64,000 nucleotides of DNA from Pseudomonadota bacterium (GCA_022709365.1 JAKLIY010000002.1:94386-158385), one strand, 5' to 3'. Positions 51,361 to 59,796 are shown, counted from the first letter of the stretch. A program made the numbers and translations. Notes: a model not told the origin generated them from the letters alone.

Positions 51361-51648
51361 ATGTTTTTACATGTGATTGAAGCCAGATATATTGGAGATT
51401 ATAAAGTAGAAATTTTGTTTAATGATGGAAAACGCGGTACAGCTGATTTATCAGAGGCACTAGAAGGCTCTGTTTTCAAACCGCTAAGGGAACCTTCAGT
51501 ATTTGCGCAGCTTCGCGTAGATGATGAATTGGAGACAATAGTATGGCCGAATGGTGCAGATCTAGCTCCTGAATACATTTATTTTCAAGCATTTAAGAGA
51601 GATCCGGAGTTGCAAACGCAATTCAGACAATGGGGTTACATCGCCTAA
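51361..51648 (+). CDS. DUF2442 protein (partner of DUF4160)
   Basis: 95 residues: YIGDYKVEILFNDGKRGTADLSEAL, FAQLRVDDELETIVWPNGADLAPE. Typical DUF2442. The stop TAA is embedded in attC core GCCTAAC (51643-51649). Confidence 0.87.
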   Translation: MFLHVIEARYIGDYKVEILFNDGKRGTADLSEALEGSVFKPLREPSVFAQLRVDDELETIVWPNGADLAPEYIYFQAFKRDPELQTQFRQWGYIA

Positions 51649-51701
51649 CAAGGCGCTGCACCGGACTCCGCTACGCTCCGTCGGTGAGCTATACGTTGTC
51701 G
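51643..51701 (+). repeat. attC: attC recombination site (59 bp), last of array 2
   Basis: GCCTAAC (51643-51649), hairpin CACCGGACTCCGC/CGTCGGTGAG, then GTT at 51695-51697 continuing into GTTGTCG, the start of a third copy of the 159-bp element that breaks off after 23 bp at 51717. Confidence 0.8.
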
Positions 51702-51717
51702 CGGACGCTTCGCGCCC

Positions 51718-51840
51718 TGATCTGGGGCACAATTCGCGAAGATTACAGCGCCTATGGCGAAAGCTTGGAGCGTCTCCATCACGGTTAATCCCGCTCGCGG
51801 ATCTACGCTGGAACGAGGACGATCTGGGCGGCATTTTCCA
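51718..51840 (+). pseudogene. Relic of a second MGH1-type glucosidase gene
   Basis: Plus-strand reading gives IWGTIREDYSAYGESLERLHHG, a TAA where Gln is expected, SRSRIY, then after a one-base shift WNEDDLGGIF. This parallels residues 36-74 of the intact glucosidase (WGTVREDYSAHGEAW and YRWNEDGLGGI) at roughly 75% DNA identity. So it is a diverged paralogue fragment in inverted orientation, not a recent copy. It fills the gap between the truncated 159-bp element and the debranching enzyme. Confidence 0.7.
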
Positions 51841-51856
51841 ATCTCCAAGGAAAAAG

Positions 51857-53413
51857 TTATTGCCGTTTCAGCCGTTCCAGCCGCTGCCACGCTTCCAGCA
51901 CGCAGGCCACCGACCAGGCTTGGGCGGGTGCGCCACGCGGAATGTGGGGCGGCGCGCCGTCGAGGATTTCGCTGACCGTGCCCAGGCCGGCGTCCAGCAG
52001 GTGATCGCGGATGGGCTGCAAGCGGGCCTGAGCCGCCGCCGTGTCGCCATACACGCGGTACTCGGCCAGCGCGTAGTGGCCCAGCAGCCAGCCCCACACC
52101 GGTCCCTGGTGATAGCTGCCGTCGCGTTCCCAAACCCCGCCGAGATAATGAGGACGATAATCGGGATGGCTAGGCGCCAGGGAACGGAGACCGTAGGAGG
52201 TCAGCAATTCCCGTCCACAGATCCGCACCACGGTTTGTTGAGTCGCCGTGTCCAGCGGACTGTGGGGCAGACTGACGGCGAAGATTTGATTGGGGCGCGA
52301 GGTAGGATCATCGCCGGCGGGACCGTCCAGCACGTCGGACAGGCCCGCGCCGGCGGAACGGACGAAACGCTGGAAGCCGTGCCGGACTTTAGCGACGAGT
52401 TCTGTATAGAGCGTGGAGGGTTGTCCCAGTCGCCCGGCGAAATCAACCATGATCGCCAAGGCGTTGTACCAGAGCGCGTTGATCTCGACCGGTTTGCCGA
52501 TGCGCGGCGTCACCACCCAGTCGCCCACCTTGGCGTCCATCCAGGTGAGTTGTACGCCGGGTTCGCCGGCATATAGCAAGCCGTCAGCCGGGTCCATGCC
52601 GATCCGGTAGCGAGTACCCCGGACGTGCCAGTCGATCATGTCGGCCAGCACCGGGAACACTTCAGCCAACGCCGGCCAGTCGCCGCTGGCTTCCAGATAG
52701 GCGCGCCACGCCTCGAAGTACCACAGTCCAGCATCGACCGTGTTGTAGTCCGGGGTCTCGCCCGCGCCGGGGAAGACGTTGGGCAACATGCCCTGATCGA
52801 CGAAACGGGCGAAGGTCAGCAGGATGCGCCGGGCGCTGTCGAGCCGGCCCGTCGCCAGCGTCAGGCCCGGCAGCGCGATCATGGTGTCGCGGCCCCAGTC
52901 GCCGAACCAGGGATAGCCCGCGATCACCGATTCGCCGTCGGGTAAATCCGGCAACGGCCGGGCGAACAGGAAACTGTCGGCGGCCAGCGCCAGTTGTTCG
53001 ATCCAGTCGGGCGGCGAATCGGCAAGGTGTGGACGAGCGCGGTCGAGCAACGCCGCCTCACGATCCAGAAACCGCCGCAGCGCCGCATCCAAGTCGGCGG
53101 ACGCCGTTTCGTGCAAGCTGGCGGTAATTCCGACCCAGTGGCCCGGACGCAGCGTCAACAGCGCATGACCGATACTGAGATGCGCATCCCGGTCTGGCAG
53201 GCCGCGTTCCCGTTCCACGGGCAGATCGAAGTTTTCGATCCAGTCCCACTCGGTCTGAAACTGGCCGCCCGCCGCCTGGAAGCGCAAGGTGAAACGGTCG
53301 GGACAGACCACATGCAGTTGATTCTCTACCGTTTCCACCCGTGGTGTGAAGCCGCCGGGCGTCATGCTGACATGATGATCGCGGGCGTTGACCAGCAAGC
53401 GGACCCGCAGCAT
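51857..53413 (-). CDS. Glycogen debranching enzyme, C-terminal fragment
   Basis: About 518 residues covering the rest of the GDE_N domain (LRVRLLVNARDHH...) and the (alpha/alpha)6 catalytic barrel: IAGYPWFGDWGRDTMIALPGL, YNTVDAGLWYFEAW, NALWYNALAIMV, FAVSLPHSPL and GPVWGWLLGHYALAEYR. The acid residues of WGRDTM and the C-terminal EI are intact. An insertion with an in-frame stop separates it from its N-terminus. ATG 53413 has GGGGG four bases upstream, so reinitiation is possible; the open frame reaches ATG 53473 inside the insertion. It could function as a split enzyme or be dead. Confidence 0.85.
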   Translation of the reverse strand: MLRVRLLVNARDHHVSMTPGGFTPRVETVENQLHVVCPDRFTLRFQAAGGQFQTEWDWIENFDLPVERERGLPDRDAHLSIGHALLTLRPGHWVGITASLHETASADLDAALRRFLDREAALLDRARPHLADSPPDWIEQLALAADSFLFARPLPDLPDGESVIAGYPWFGDWGRDTMIALPGLTLATGRLDSARRILLTFARFVDQGMLPNVFPGAGETPDYNTVDAGLWYFEAWRAYLEASGDWPALAEVFPVLADMIDWHVRGTRYRIGMDPADGLLYAGEPGVQLTWMDAKVGDWVVTPRIGKPVEINALWYNALAIMVDFAGRLGQPSTLYTELVAKVRHGFQRFVRSAGAGLSDVLDGPAGDDPTSRPNQIFAVSLPHSPLDTATQQTVVRICGRELLTSYGLRSLAPSHPDYRPHYLGGVWERDGSYHQGPVWGWLLGHYALAEYRVYGDTAAAQARLQPIRDHLLDAGLGTVSEILDGAPPHIPRGAPAQAWSVACVLEAWQRLERLKRQ

Positions 53414-53430
53414 CGTGACCCCCTTTTCCG

Positions 53431-53556
53431 AATCAGACCACCCCGGCGCGTTGCGCCACCCCTCCTTGTCCAAGGAGGGGATGGGCTGCGTCGTTTGTTC
53501 CCTTTCCCCTCTTTAACTAAGGAGGGGTGTCCCGGAGGGACGGGGTGGTTCGATTT
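53431..53556. mobile_element. 126-bp palindromic MITE/REPIN-like insertion
   Basis: Imperfect terminal inverted repeats: AATCAGACCACCCC...CAAGGAGGGG (53431-53480) against CCCCTCTTTAACTAAGGAGGGG...GGGGTGGTTCGATT (from 53507). Length 126 bp is a multiple of three, so the host frame is kept, but it brings a stop codon (53513-53515, minus). No transposase. It resembles dispersed CCACCCC..GGAGGGG elements mobilised in trans. Confidence 0.8.
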
Positions 53557-53980
53557 CCAACCGCCAGGCGACATAAACGGTATTAGCGCCCGGCTCCAGC
53601 CAGATACGCTGCTCGATCACCCGGTCGCCCAAGGCATAGCGCCACACCGGCATCCGGCCGTGCAGATGGAAAGATTCGAGATGAACGTGACCTTCGGGAT
53701 TCACCGCCCCGCCGCCCCAGCGATTGCTGAACAACGGGATTTCCCGGTCGCCGTCGAGCAGGGTGGCGTCAGCTTTGGAAAGCACCAGCCATCGGCCAAG
53801 CGGTGGATCAACCGGCGCGATCAGCAAACCGTGATAACGCCGGGTCAGCGTTTCCGCGACCGTGCCAGCGGCGTAGGCGCCCAAGCTGTTGCTCAGCCAC
53901 CACTCGCGCCGCTCGGCCTGGCCGAGGTCGCCACAAATCGCTCGTCCGAAGCGGATGAAATCGGGTAGTGTATCGTTCAT
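53513..53980 (-). CDS. Glycogen debranching enzyme, N-terminal fragment
   Basis: 155 residues. Starts MNDTLPDFIRFGRAIC and carries the GDE_N hallmark REWWLSNSLGAYAAGTVAETLTRRYHGLL and AVNPEGHVHLESF. It follows the family to YVAWRLEIE, then the last 11 residues (PPRPSGTPLLS) are encoded by the inserted repeat. Same frame as the C-terminal fragment; removal of the 126-bp element would restore one gene of about 690 codons. The start overlaps the stop of the GMC oxidoreductase (ATGA). Confidence 0.85.
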   Translation of the reverse strand: MNDTLPDFIRFGRAICGDLGQAERREWWLSNSLGAYAAGTVAETLTRRYHGLLIAPVDPPLGRWLVLSKADATLLDGDREIPLFSNRWGGGAVNPEGHVHLESFHLHGRMPVWRYALGDRVIEQRIWLEPGANTVYVAWRLEIEPPRPSGTPLLS

Positions 53981-55431
53981 GCTGGCCGCTCCCCTTGTTG
54001 TAACCGCTCCGCCACGCGCAACGCCCAGGCGTAGATGGTCAGCGACGGATTAGCCCGGCTGGAGCGCGGCAAAATGCTGCCGTCCACCACATAGAGATTG
54101 TCCAGGTCGTGGATCTTGCCGTCGGCGTCCACCACCGAGGTGCGAGGATCGTGGCCCGCGACCAGGGTGCCGCAAGCGTGCGCGGTGCCGGCCAGCGGAA
54201 TCGACTGGGCCGCCGCCGGCAACCCGATCTTCAGCAGCGAACGGCTGAAATCGCGCACCAGCCGTTGGTGTTCCTCTCGCGCTGCTGGCAGTCGGGCCGG
54301 ATCGTAGTCGAGTTGGGGGTATTGAGCGCCGTTGGCTTTAGCGACGACCCGGTTGGCGGGATCGGAACCGTCCTCGGTCTGCAAGAAGAAGCCGTAGGCG
54401 CGATGACCGAGCGCACGGGCGAACCAGCGCGGAACCAGTCCCGGAATCAACGTGCTGAGCAATTCGCCGTCGAAGCCTAAAGGCTGGATACTGCTGTGCG
54501 GCAGCCGCTCGTTGAGCAGGAGCAGGGTTTTGCGCAGCAGATCGGTCTTGGGGGTGGCGGAAAACGCCAGCATCGCGCTGAGCAGATGGCATTTATAGTT
54601 GCGCCCGATCGCCTCGGCGCACGGCAGCCGCTCGGCCAGCCCGGTAGTTTCCAGATAACCCTGCAACAGACGTGGCGAGTGCAGCGCCCCGGCCGCCAGC
54701 AACACCGTCTCGGCCCGGAATTCGCCGCCATCCTCGGTGCGGACGCCGGTCAGCCGCTCGGGCCGGTCGGAATCAGCGATGAGGTCGCGCACCGCCTGGC
54801 CGGTCCGAATGGTGAGGTTGGGCAACTGTTGGACGCGCTCCAGCAAGGCGTGCTGGGCGTCGGCTTTCAAGTTCTTGACCGAGGCGAAGGCGTCGAAGTG
54901 GGCGGCTTCCTCGGGATGTTCGACGATGCTGGAGTCCAGGGCCAGCATCAGGGGTTGTGCGCGCCATCCGGCGCCGTTGCGAGCGAGCTTGCCGACGATG
55001 GCCCGCAGATCCGGCTCCGGCTCGAAGGGGTGAACGCCCAGTAATTCTTCCGCTCGCTCGTAATAGGGCTTCAGTTCGCGGTAAGCAATCGGCCAGGGCA
55101 GGCATTGGTGCGCCGGCTCGGCCTCAAATTCGTGCGGCTCGAAGCGCACCAGGGCTGCGCCGTACCACTTGGTTTTGCCGCCCAGATTGAAATATTCCTC
55201 CGGCTCGAACGTCCGACCGTTCTTGTCGAGCCAGCGCTCCTTGCTCTTGAATATTCCTTGCCGGATCACCTTGTCCACGTCCAGAGTGCTGCCGTCGTGC
55301 GGGAGTTCGCGCCCCTTTTCCAACAGCAGGACCCGTCGGCCGGCGTGCGCCAGGGCATAGGCCGCCGCTGACCCGCCTGCGCCGGAACCGATGATAATGT
55401 CTTGATAGCGTTCGTTCATGATTGCAGTCAA
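53977..55431 (-). CDS. GMC-family FAD oxidoreductase
   Basis: 484 residues. FAD-binding IIIGSGAGGSAAAYALAHAGRRVLLLEKG, substrate-side signature LLAAGALHSPRLLQ and the C-terminal LYVVDGSILPRSSRANPSLTIYAWALRVAERL. Active-site His in AGTAHACGTL. Oxidises a sugar alcohol, aldose or similar hydroxyl; the electron acceptor is unknown. It overlaps both the SDR upstream and the debranching enzyme downstream, so the three are one operon. Confidence 0.9.
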   Translation of the reverse strand: MTAIMNERYQDIIIGSGAGGSAAAYALAHAGRRVLLLEKGRELPHDGSTLDVDKVIRQGIFKSKERWLDKNGRTFEPEEYFNLGGKTKWYGAALVRFEPHEFEAEPAHQCLPWPIAYRELKPYYERAEELLGVHPFEPEPDLRAIVGKLARNGAGWRAQPLMLALDSSIVEHPEEAAHFDAFASVKNLKADAQHALLERVQQLPNLTIRTGQAVRDLIADSDRPERLTGVRTEDGGEFRAETVLLAAGALHSPRLLQGYLETTGLAERLPCAEAIGRNYKCHLLSAMLAFSATPKTDLLRKTLLLLNERLPHSSIQPLGFDGELLSTLIPGLVPRWFARALGHRAYGFFLQTEDGSDPANRVVAKANGAQYPQLDYDPARLPAAREEHQRLVRDFSRSLLKIGLPAAAQSIPLAGTAHACGTLVAGHDPRTSVVDADGKIHDLDNLYVVDGSILPRSSRANPSLTIYAWALRVAERLQQGERPA

Positions 55432-56249
55432 CCTCCCTGTTCGAAACCGGGATAGAGGGTCATGCCACCGTCCACATACAACGTGGCGCCGGTCACGTAA
55501 TCGGAGGCGTCGGAAGCCAGCCAGACGACGGCGCGGCCGATGTCTTCCGGATCCCCGATCCGCCGGTAGGGAATCAGCTTCAACAATTCCGCCTCGGCCT
55601 CGGGGGTCATCCAGGCGGCGGAGTTAATCGGCGTTTTGATCGCGCCGGGCGAGATGGCGTTGACCCGGATGCGGTGCGGCGCCAGTTCCTGGGCCATGGT
55701 TTTCATCAGCAGGCTGACCCCGCCCTTGGATGCGGCGTAGTTGGCGTGTCCCGCCCAGGGAATGACATCGTGGACCGAGGACATACAAATGATCTTGCCG
55801 GCGGCGCGCGACAGTTCCGGCACGACGCCGCGATGGAAGAATTCGCGGGCGGCGGCGCGGGAGCAGAGAAACTGACCGGTCAGGTTGACGTCGAGCACAT
55901 GTTGCCAGTCGGCCAGACTCATCTCGACCAGCGGCGCATCTTTCTGCAGGCCGGCGTTGTTGACCAGGATGTCGATGCTGTCCCACGCCTCGAACATTTG
56001 GGCGAACATCGCCTCGACCTCGTCTTCCCGATGCACGTTGGCGCGGATCGCCAGCGCCTCGCCGCCAGCGGCCTGAATGTGGTCGACTACGGCTTGCGCC
56101 CGATCCGCGCCGCCGGCGTAGTTAACGACCACTTTCGCGCCGGCCGCCGCCAGCATCTTGGCGACGGTCGCGCCAATCCCGGAGCTGGCACCGGTCACCA
56201 GGGCGCGCTGGCCTTGCAGAATGGGTTCGCTGGTATGGGTCATCAGCAT
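55428..56249 (-). CDS. Short-chain dehydrogenase (glucose 1-dehydrogenase-like)
   Basis: 273 residues. Rossmann motif TGASSGIGATVAKML, NNAG, catalytic Ser in CMSSVHDV and YAASKGG with catalytic Tyr/Lys, GAIKTPIN. Acts on sugars or other alcohols with NAD(P). Head of the SDR-GMC-GDE operon. No sigma-54-like element was found directly upstream. Confidence 0.9.
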   Translation of the reverse strand: MLMTHTSEPILQGQRALVTGASSGIGATVAKMLAAAGAKVVVNYAGGADRAQAVVDHIQAAGGEALAIRANVHREDEVEAMFAQMFEAWDSIDILVNNAGLQKDAPLVEMSLADWQHVLDVNLTGQFLCSRAAAREFFHRGVVPELSRAAGKIICMSSVHDVIPWAGHANYAASKGGVSLLMKTMAQELAPHRIRVNAISPGAIKTPINSAAWMTPEAEAELLKLIPYRRIGDPEDIGRAVVWLASDASDYVTGATLYVDGGMTLYPGFEQGG

Positions 56250-56597
56250 GGGTATTCTCCTTCATCAAGGATTCAGGGAACGATTCGAGGGGACAGGACG
56301 GCCTTGGTCGCTGGAGGGTGCAACGGGAATAACTTGGTCTTGCTCCGGACTGCCAGACCGAGCAAAGCCGGCGATACTTCCAGACTCAGTACGCCCCCTA
56401 TTCTCCATTTCCTTGAATAACCCTGACTGGTGCTTGGGGAAGCGGGAATGACTTGTGGGTTCATGACATCACCTCGCGTGATCATCACAAGAGCTGGATA
56501 TGGGAAATGACCCTGGCTACCAGGGCGGCGGTGATCGAGTCGCCGGCGGGATATCCGCCAGGGGTAACGCGGCCGGCGATCTCGAAATACCGGGGCC
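56250..56597. other. Intergenic region upstream of the SDR gene
   Basis: No ORF or clear promoter recognised. It would carry the SDR operon promoter, or transcription could read through from the small secreted-protein gene upstream. Confidence 0.4.
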
Positions 56598-56918
56598 TTA
56601 ACTGCGGTCGTTGAATCCACCGCCAACAATGGTGAACATGTCGAAATCCGAGGTCCTGGTATCGGTTCTAGAACCGGCCGTGAACTCCTCGTTTTCCACC
56701 GAACTGCGGTTATTGAATCCGCTGGAGGACTGGACATTGGCGCTGAAGCGTACATCACTTTGGCGCTTACGAAACTCCGCCACGGACTGCGGACCTTCGT
56801 CGTAGTTCTGGTAGTTGATGTAACCACTGCCGTGCTGGAAAGGCTCCGCCAGTGCGGTAGTACTCAGAGTCAAACCGGAAGCCAGAATCAACAGGGTGGT
56901 CGTGACGATCTTGTTCAT
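56598..56918 (-). CDS. Small secreted protein of unknown function
   Basis: 106 residues with a Sec signal peptide (about 1-24, LTLSTTALA) and a mature part rich in Asn, Ser and Gly with two related motifs SGFNNRSS and GGGFNDRS. No Cys. Family unknown. Expression is probably sigma-54 dependent (promoter 56975-56990, upstream palindrome 57080-57089), shared with the glucosidase and EF-hand genes. Confidence 0.7.
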   Translation of the reverse strand: MNKIVTTTLLILASGLTLSTTALAEPFQHGSGYINYQNYDEGPQSVAEFRKRQSDVRFSANVQSSSGFNNRSSVENEEFTAGSRTDTRTSDFDMFTIVGGGFNDRS

Positions 56919-56974
56919 GGGGTACTCCTTAAATAGGCTGGTTTAGAGATAACGTTGATGGACAATCTCTACTC

Positions 56975-56990
56975 AGCAACCCTCATGCCA
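56975..56990 (-). promoter_or_regulatory. Sigma-54 promoter of the small secreted protein
   Basis: The minus strand reads TGGCATGAGGGTTGCT, GG-N10-GC spacing. Differs from the glucosidase promoter at only two positions. Confidence 0.78.
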
Positions 56991-57070
56991 CATTAGACTA
57001 TCTAATAAATAACATTAATTATCAATAAGTTGTAGTTTATGCTGAAATCCAGCACGGAGGAATGAAGGAG

Positions 57071-57115
57071 TAGACTCCACGATATATCGCAACGCCATTA
57101 AATAACGCGGTTTGC
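57071..57115. promoter_or_regulatory. Putative upstream activator site
   Basis: Perfect palindrome CGATATATCG (57080-57089) followed by CATTAAATAACGCGGTTTG. Aligns with the site upstream of the glucosidase (45831-45875). About 90 bp from -24. Confidence 0.6.
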
Positions 57116-57272
57116 AGCTATCGCCTGGATAGGATCGCAACCAGCCATTCAGCTTTATGGCGGTTATTAAACCCACCTTACGGCCGAATGTTAGTGAAGG
57201 GGGATACGCGAGAAAACCATCGTCAGAAGTCGATGGCTGAGGGAATAAAGACGGGAAAAGACAGGATCAGAC

Positions 57273-59240
57273 TCAGGCCGGGAATTTGGGTTTGCGAAGG
57301 TTCAACTTCTGCATCCGAGAGCGCAGGGTGCTGGGATTGAGGTCCAGAATCGCCGCCGTGCCCGATTCGCCCTCGATCACCCAACCGGTCCGTTCCAGAA
57401 CCTGGAGAATATAGGCGCGCTCCATCGCTTCGAGTGAACCGGGTGGTTGCGGTGAATGCGTCGTGTCTTGGTCGTCCAGACGCAGTTCGAGCGCATCGTC
57501 GATTTCCAACAAAGGACCACGGGCGAGAATGGTCGCGCGCTCGATAACATTTTGCAGTTCCCGGATATTGCCGGGCCACGGATAATGCAACAGGCGCTCG
57601 CGCGCTTTTGGCGACAGGTCGCGAACTGCTTTGCCCATCTTCCGCGCGAACTTGTCCAGAAAAAAACGTGCGAGCAGCGGAATGTCAGTGGGACGTTCGG
57701 ACAGGGACGGCATGCGGATGGGAAATACATTCAGCCGGTAATACAGATCGGCGCGGAACATTCCTTCCTTGACCCTCTTCGCCAGATCACGATTGGTGGC
57801 GGCGACCAGCCGGACATCGACTTTCAAGGTCTGCGTGCCGCCCACCCGCTCGAATTCCTGGTCCTGCAACACGCGCAACAGCTTGGCTTGGGCGCCGGCG
57901 GTCAGTTCGCCGACTTCGTCCAGGAACAGTGTGCCGCTGTCGGCGAGTTCGAAACGGCCCTTGCGCTGGGCGATTGCTCCGGTGAACGCGCCTTTTTCGT
58001 GGCCGAATAGTTCGCTTTCCACCAGTTCGCCGGGCAAGGCGGCGCAGTTGACGTGCACGAAGAGCTTGTCCCGCCGGTCGCTCAGGTCATGAATCGTCCG
58101 CGCGATGACGCTTTTGCCGGTGCCGGTTTCGCCCGTCAGCAGCACAGTGGAATCGGTGCCCGCCACTTGTTCAGCGTGGGCGAATACGGTTTGCATGACC
58201 GGCGAGTCGCCGACAATGTGACCGGGACTCTGCCGAGTCTTGATCTCTTCCTGGAGATAGAGGTTTTCCAGTTGCAACTGCTTAAGGGTTTCCTCGGAGC
58301 GCCAGCGCTCAGTCACATCCCGCAGGATCACGGTGAAAAACCGCCGACCCTCGATCTCCAGCGGCGACAACGTGGCTTCCACCGGGAATTCCTCGCCGTC
58401 ATGGCGGCGAGCGGTCAGTCCCTCGGGCGCCCACAGTTGCTGGGAATTCACGGTAGCGGGCTGGACCGCCAGGCAATAACCCTTGAGCAGATTGCCGAAG
58501 CGCTTGGAGAGAAGAGGTTCGAACGGCTGCCCTACAACCTGTTCCGCCGGGCAGCGAAATACTTTTTCGGCGGCGGGATTGAACAGCGTGATACGTTGCT
58601 CAGCATCGATGGTGATGATGGCGTCCATGGCGCTGGCCAATACGCTGGCCAAGCGCTCCTCGCTTTTGCGCAGCGCCTGTTCGGCGCGCTTGCGTTCCAG
58701 TTCCGCCCGGGCGCGGGCGGCGAAAATCCGGAGCAGCGCCATGCCCCGGAATTCCTTGACCATCGGCTGGTTGTGCATGACGGCCAGGTGGCCCATCATT
58801 TCGTTCCCCGATTCGGACACCAGCGGCACACCGAAGTAGCTTTCGATCCCCATTTCCTTGAGTTCTGGATGCCGGGGGAACATCTCGTAAACCTTGCGGG
58901 TGTAATACACCGTCTCGCCGCGCATGACGATTTCGCAGGGCGTACCGTCCAGATCGAATTCGATGTTGTCGATGAGCTTGCCGTCGAACCAGAACGCCAG
59001 GGTACGCACCCTGACCCCGCTCTCCAGCAGTTCGCCCACGAAGGCGTGGCGCACGTTCAGTGCCTGGGCGAGTTCCCGCACCAGCGCGTAGAAGAACTCA
59101 GTACCCGTGGCGGTAGCGGTCCCCTCGACGATGGCGCGCAAGGCTCGGTGCATGGCGTCTTGCTCGTCGGCGGATAGAAACGCGGGGTCGCTTCGGGGAA
59201 CGGATCGTTTTTCAGCGGGTGGCGCAACGGTTTCATTCAT
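57273..59240 (-). CDS. Sigma-54-dependent activator (GAF-PAS-AAA+-Fis)
   Basis: 655 residues from ATG 59240 (MNETVAPP), preceded by GGGAGGG; five more in-frame codons exist upstream. Order: GAF domain (about 25-190), PAS (about 200-320), AAA+ domain with Walker A GETGTGKS (about 370), sigma-54 contact loop GAFTGA and Walker B TLFLDEVGEL, then a C-terminal Fis helix-turn-helix ending TAAILDLNPSTLRSRMQKL. NorR/FhlA-like plan with a small-molecule sensor. Three sigma-54 promoters with a shared palindrome flank this gene, making them its likely targets. Confidence 0.92.
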   Translation of the reverse strand: MNETVAPPAEKRSVPRSDPAFLSADEQDAMHRALRAIVEGTATATGTEFFYALVRELAQALNVRHAFVGELLESGVRVRTLAFWFDGKLIDNIEFDLDGTPCEIVMRGETVYYTRKVYEMFPRHPELKEMGIESYFGVPLVSESGNEMMGHLAVMHNQPMVKEFRGMALLRIFAARARAELERKRAEQALRKSEERLASVLASAMDAIITIDAEQRITLFNPAAEKVFRCPAEQVVGQPFEPLLSKRFGNLLKGYCLAVQPATVNSQQLWAPEGLTARRHDGEEFPVEATLSPLEIEGRRFFTVILRDVTERWRSEETLKQLQLENLYLQEEIKTRQSPGHIVGDSPVMQTVFAHAEQVAGTDSTVLLTGETGTGKSVIARTIHDLSDRRDKLFVHVNCAALPGELVESELFGHEKGAFTGAIAQRKGRFELADSGTLFLDEVGELTAGAQAKLLRVLQDQEFERVGGTQTLKVDVRLVAATNRDLAKRVKEGMFRADLYYRLNVFPIRMPSLSERPTDIPLLARFFLDKFARKMGKAVRDLSPKARERLLHYPWPGNIRELQNVIERATILARGPLLEIDDALELRLDDQDTTHSPQPPGSLEAMERAYILQVLERTGWVIEGESGTAAILDLNPSTLRSRMQKLNLRKPKFPA

Positions 59241-59393
59241 ACAAAACCCTCCCAATGCGGCTTTGTCAGTGAGAACTGCTGAATCATTTATAGCCGTTTT
59301 TGGTGTATTGTGCGATTTGATTAAAAAAATTTTTACCGCACCGGGTTTTTCTGAGATTAAGGAACTGGATGAAAAGCGGCAGGGGAATGAGAA

Positions 59394-59419
59394 ATGGGGT
59401 GGTTGTTATTCCACCCCAT
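59394..59419. terminator. Stem-loop between the activator and EF-hand genes
   Basis: ATGGGGTGG (59394-59402), 8-base loop, CCACCCCAT (59411-59419). Strong 9-bp stem 60 bp beyond the EF-hand stop; only a short T-run follows on the minus strand, so termination is likely but not certain. Confidence 0.55.
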
Positions 59420-59478
59420 CTGAACCTGTAATTGCTACTCATATAGCAATGAGCATGTACTGATGATCAGCCAGCAGG

Positions 59479-59718
59479 TTATTTGTCGTTAAAACCGACC
59501 TTAATTTCCTGTGCATCCAACACCCCGTCTTTATTGGTGTCCATCTTAGTCCATGCCGCCATATCGTTGCTGTGCTTCATATATTCTTCCTTGGTGATGG
59601 TGCCATCTTGATTGGCGTCCATGATCTTCGCCGTTGACATATTGAAACCTTGGGCGAACGCGGTGCTCAGGGCCAGACCGGAAATCAGGGCAAAAGTCAG
59701 TTTGGTCGACGTCTTCAT
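59479..59718 (-). CDS. Secreted EF-hand protein
   Basis: 79 residues: signal peptide (about 1-22, ending AFAQG) and two EF-hand loops, DANQDGTITKEE and DTNKDGVLDAQE, with the expected Ca2+ ligands. Small periplasmic or secreted Ca2+-binding protein. It has a sigma-54 promoter at 59781-59796 and a 12-bp perfect inverted repeat further upstream. Confidence 0.87.
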   Translation of the reverse strand: MKTSTKLTFALISGLALSTAFAQGFNMSTAKIMDANQDGTITKEEYMKHSNDMAAWTKMDTNKDGVLDAQEIKVGFNDK

Positions 59719-59780
59719 TGCAAGCTCCTCATTTAAAAAAGACTGCGGTGGTAGGTGGTTGTACTACTGCTTTTCCTGTC

Positions 59781-59796
59781 AGCAAAGGTGATGCCA
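59781..59796 (-). promoter_or_regulatory. Sigma-54 promoter of the EF-hand gene
   Basis: The minus strand reads TGGCATCACCTTTGCT, GG-N10-GC spacing, about 60 bp ahead of ATG 59718. Confidence 0.75.

Noticed and set aside
53431..53556. Palindromic insertion as a transcription terminator pair
   Set aside because: The paired ends extend into long inverted repeats with CCACCCC tips and no T-tract, and it interrupts a gene in frame, so a miniature mobile element is the better reading.
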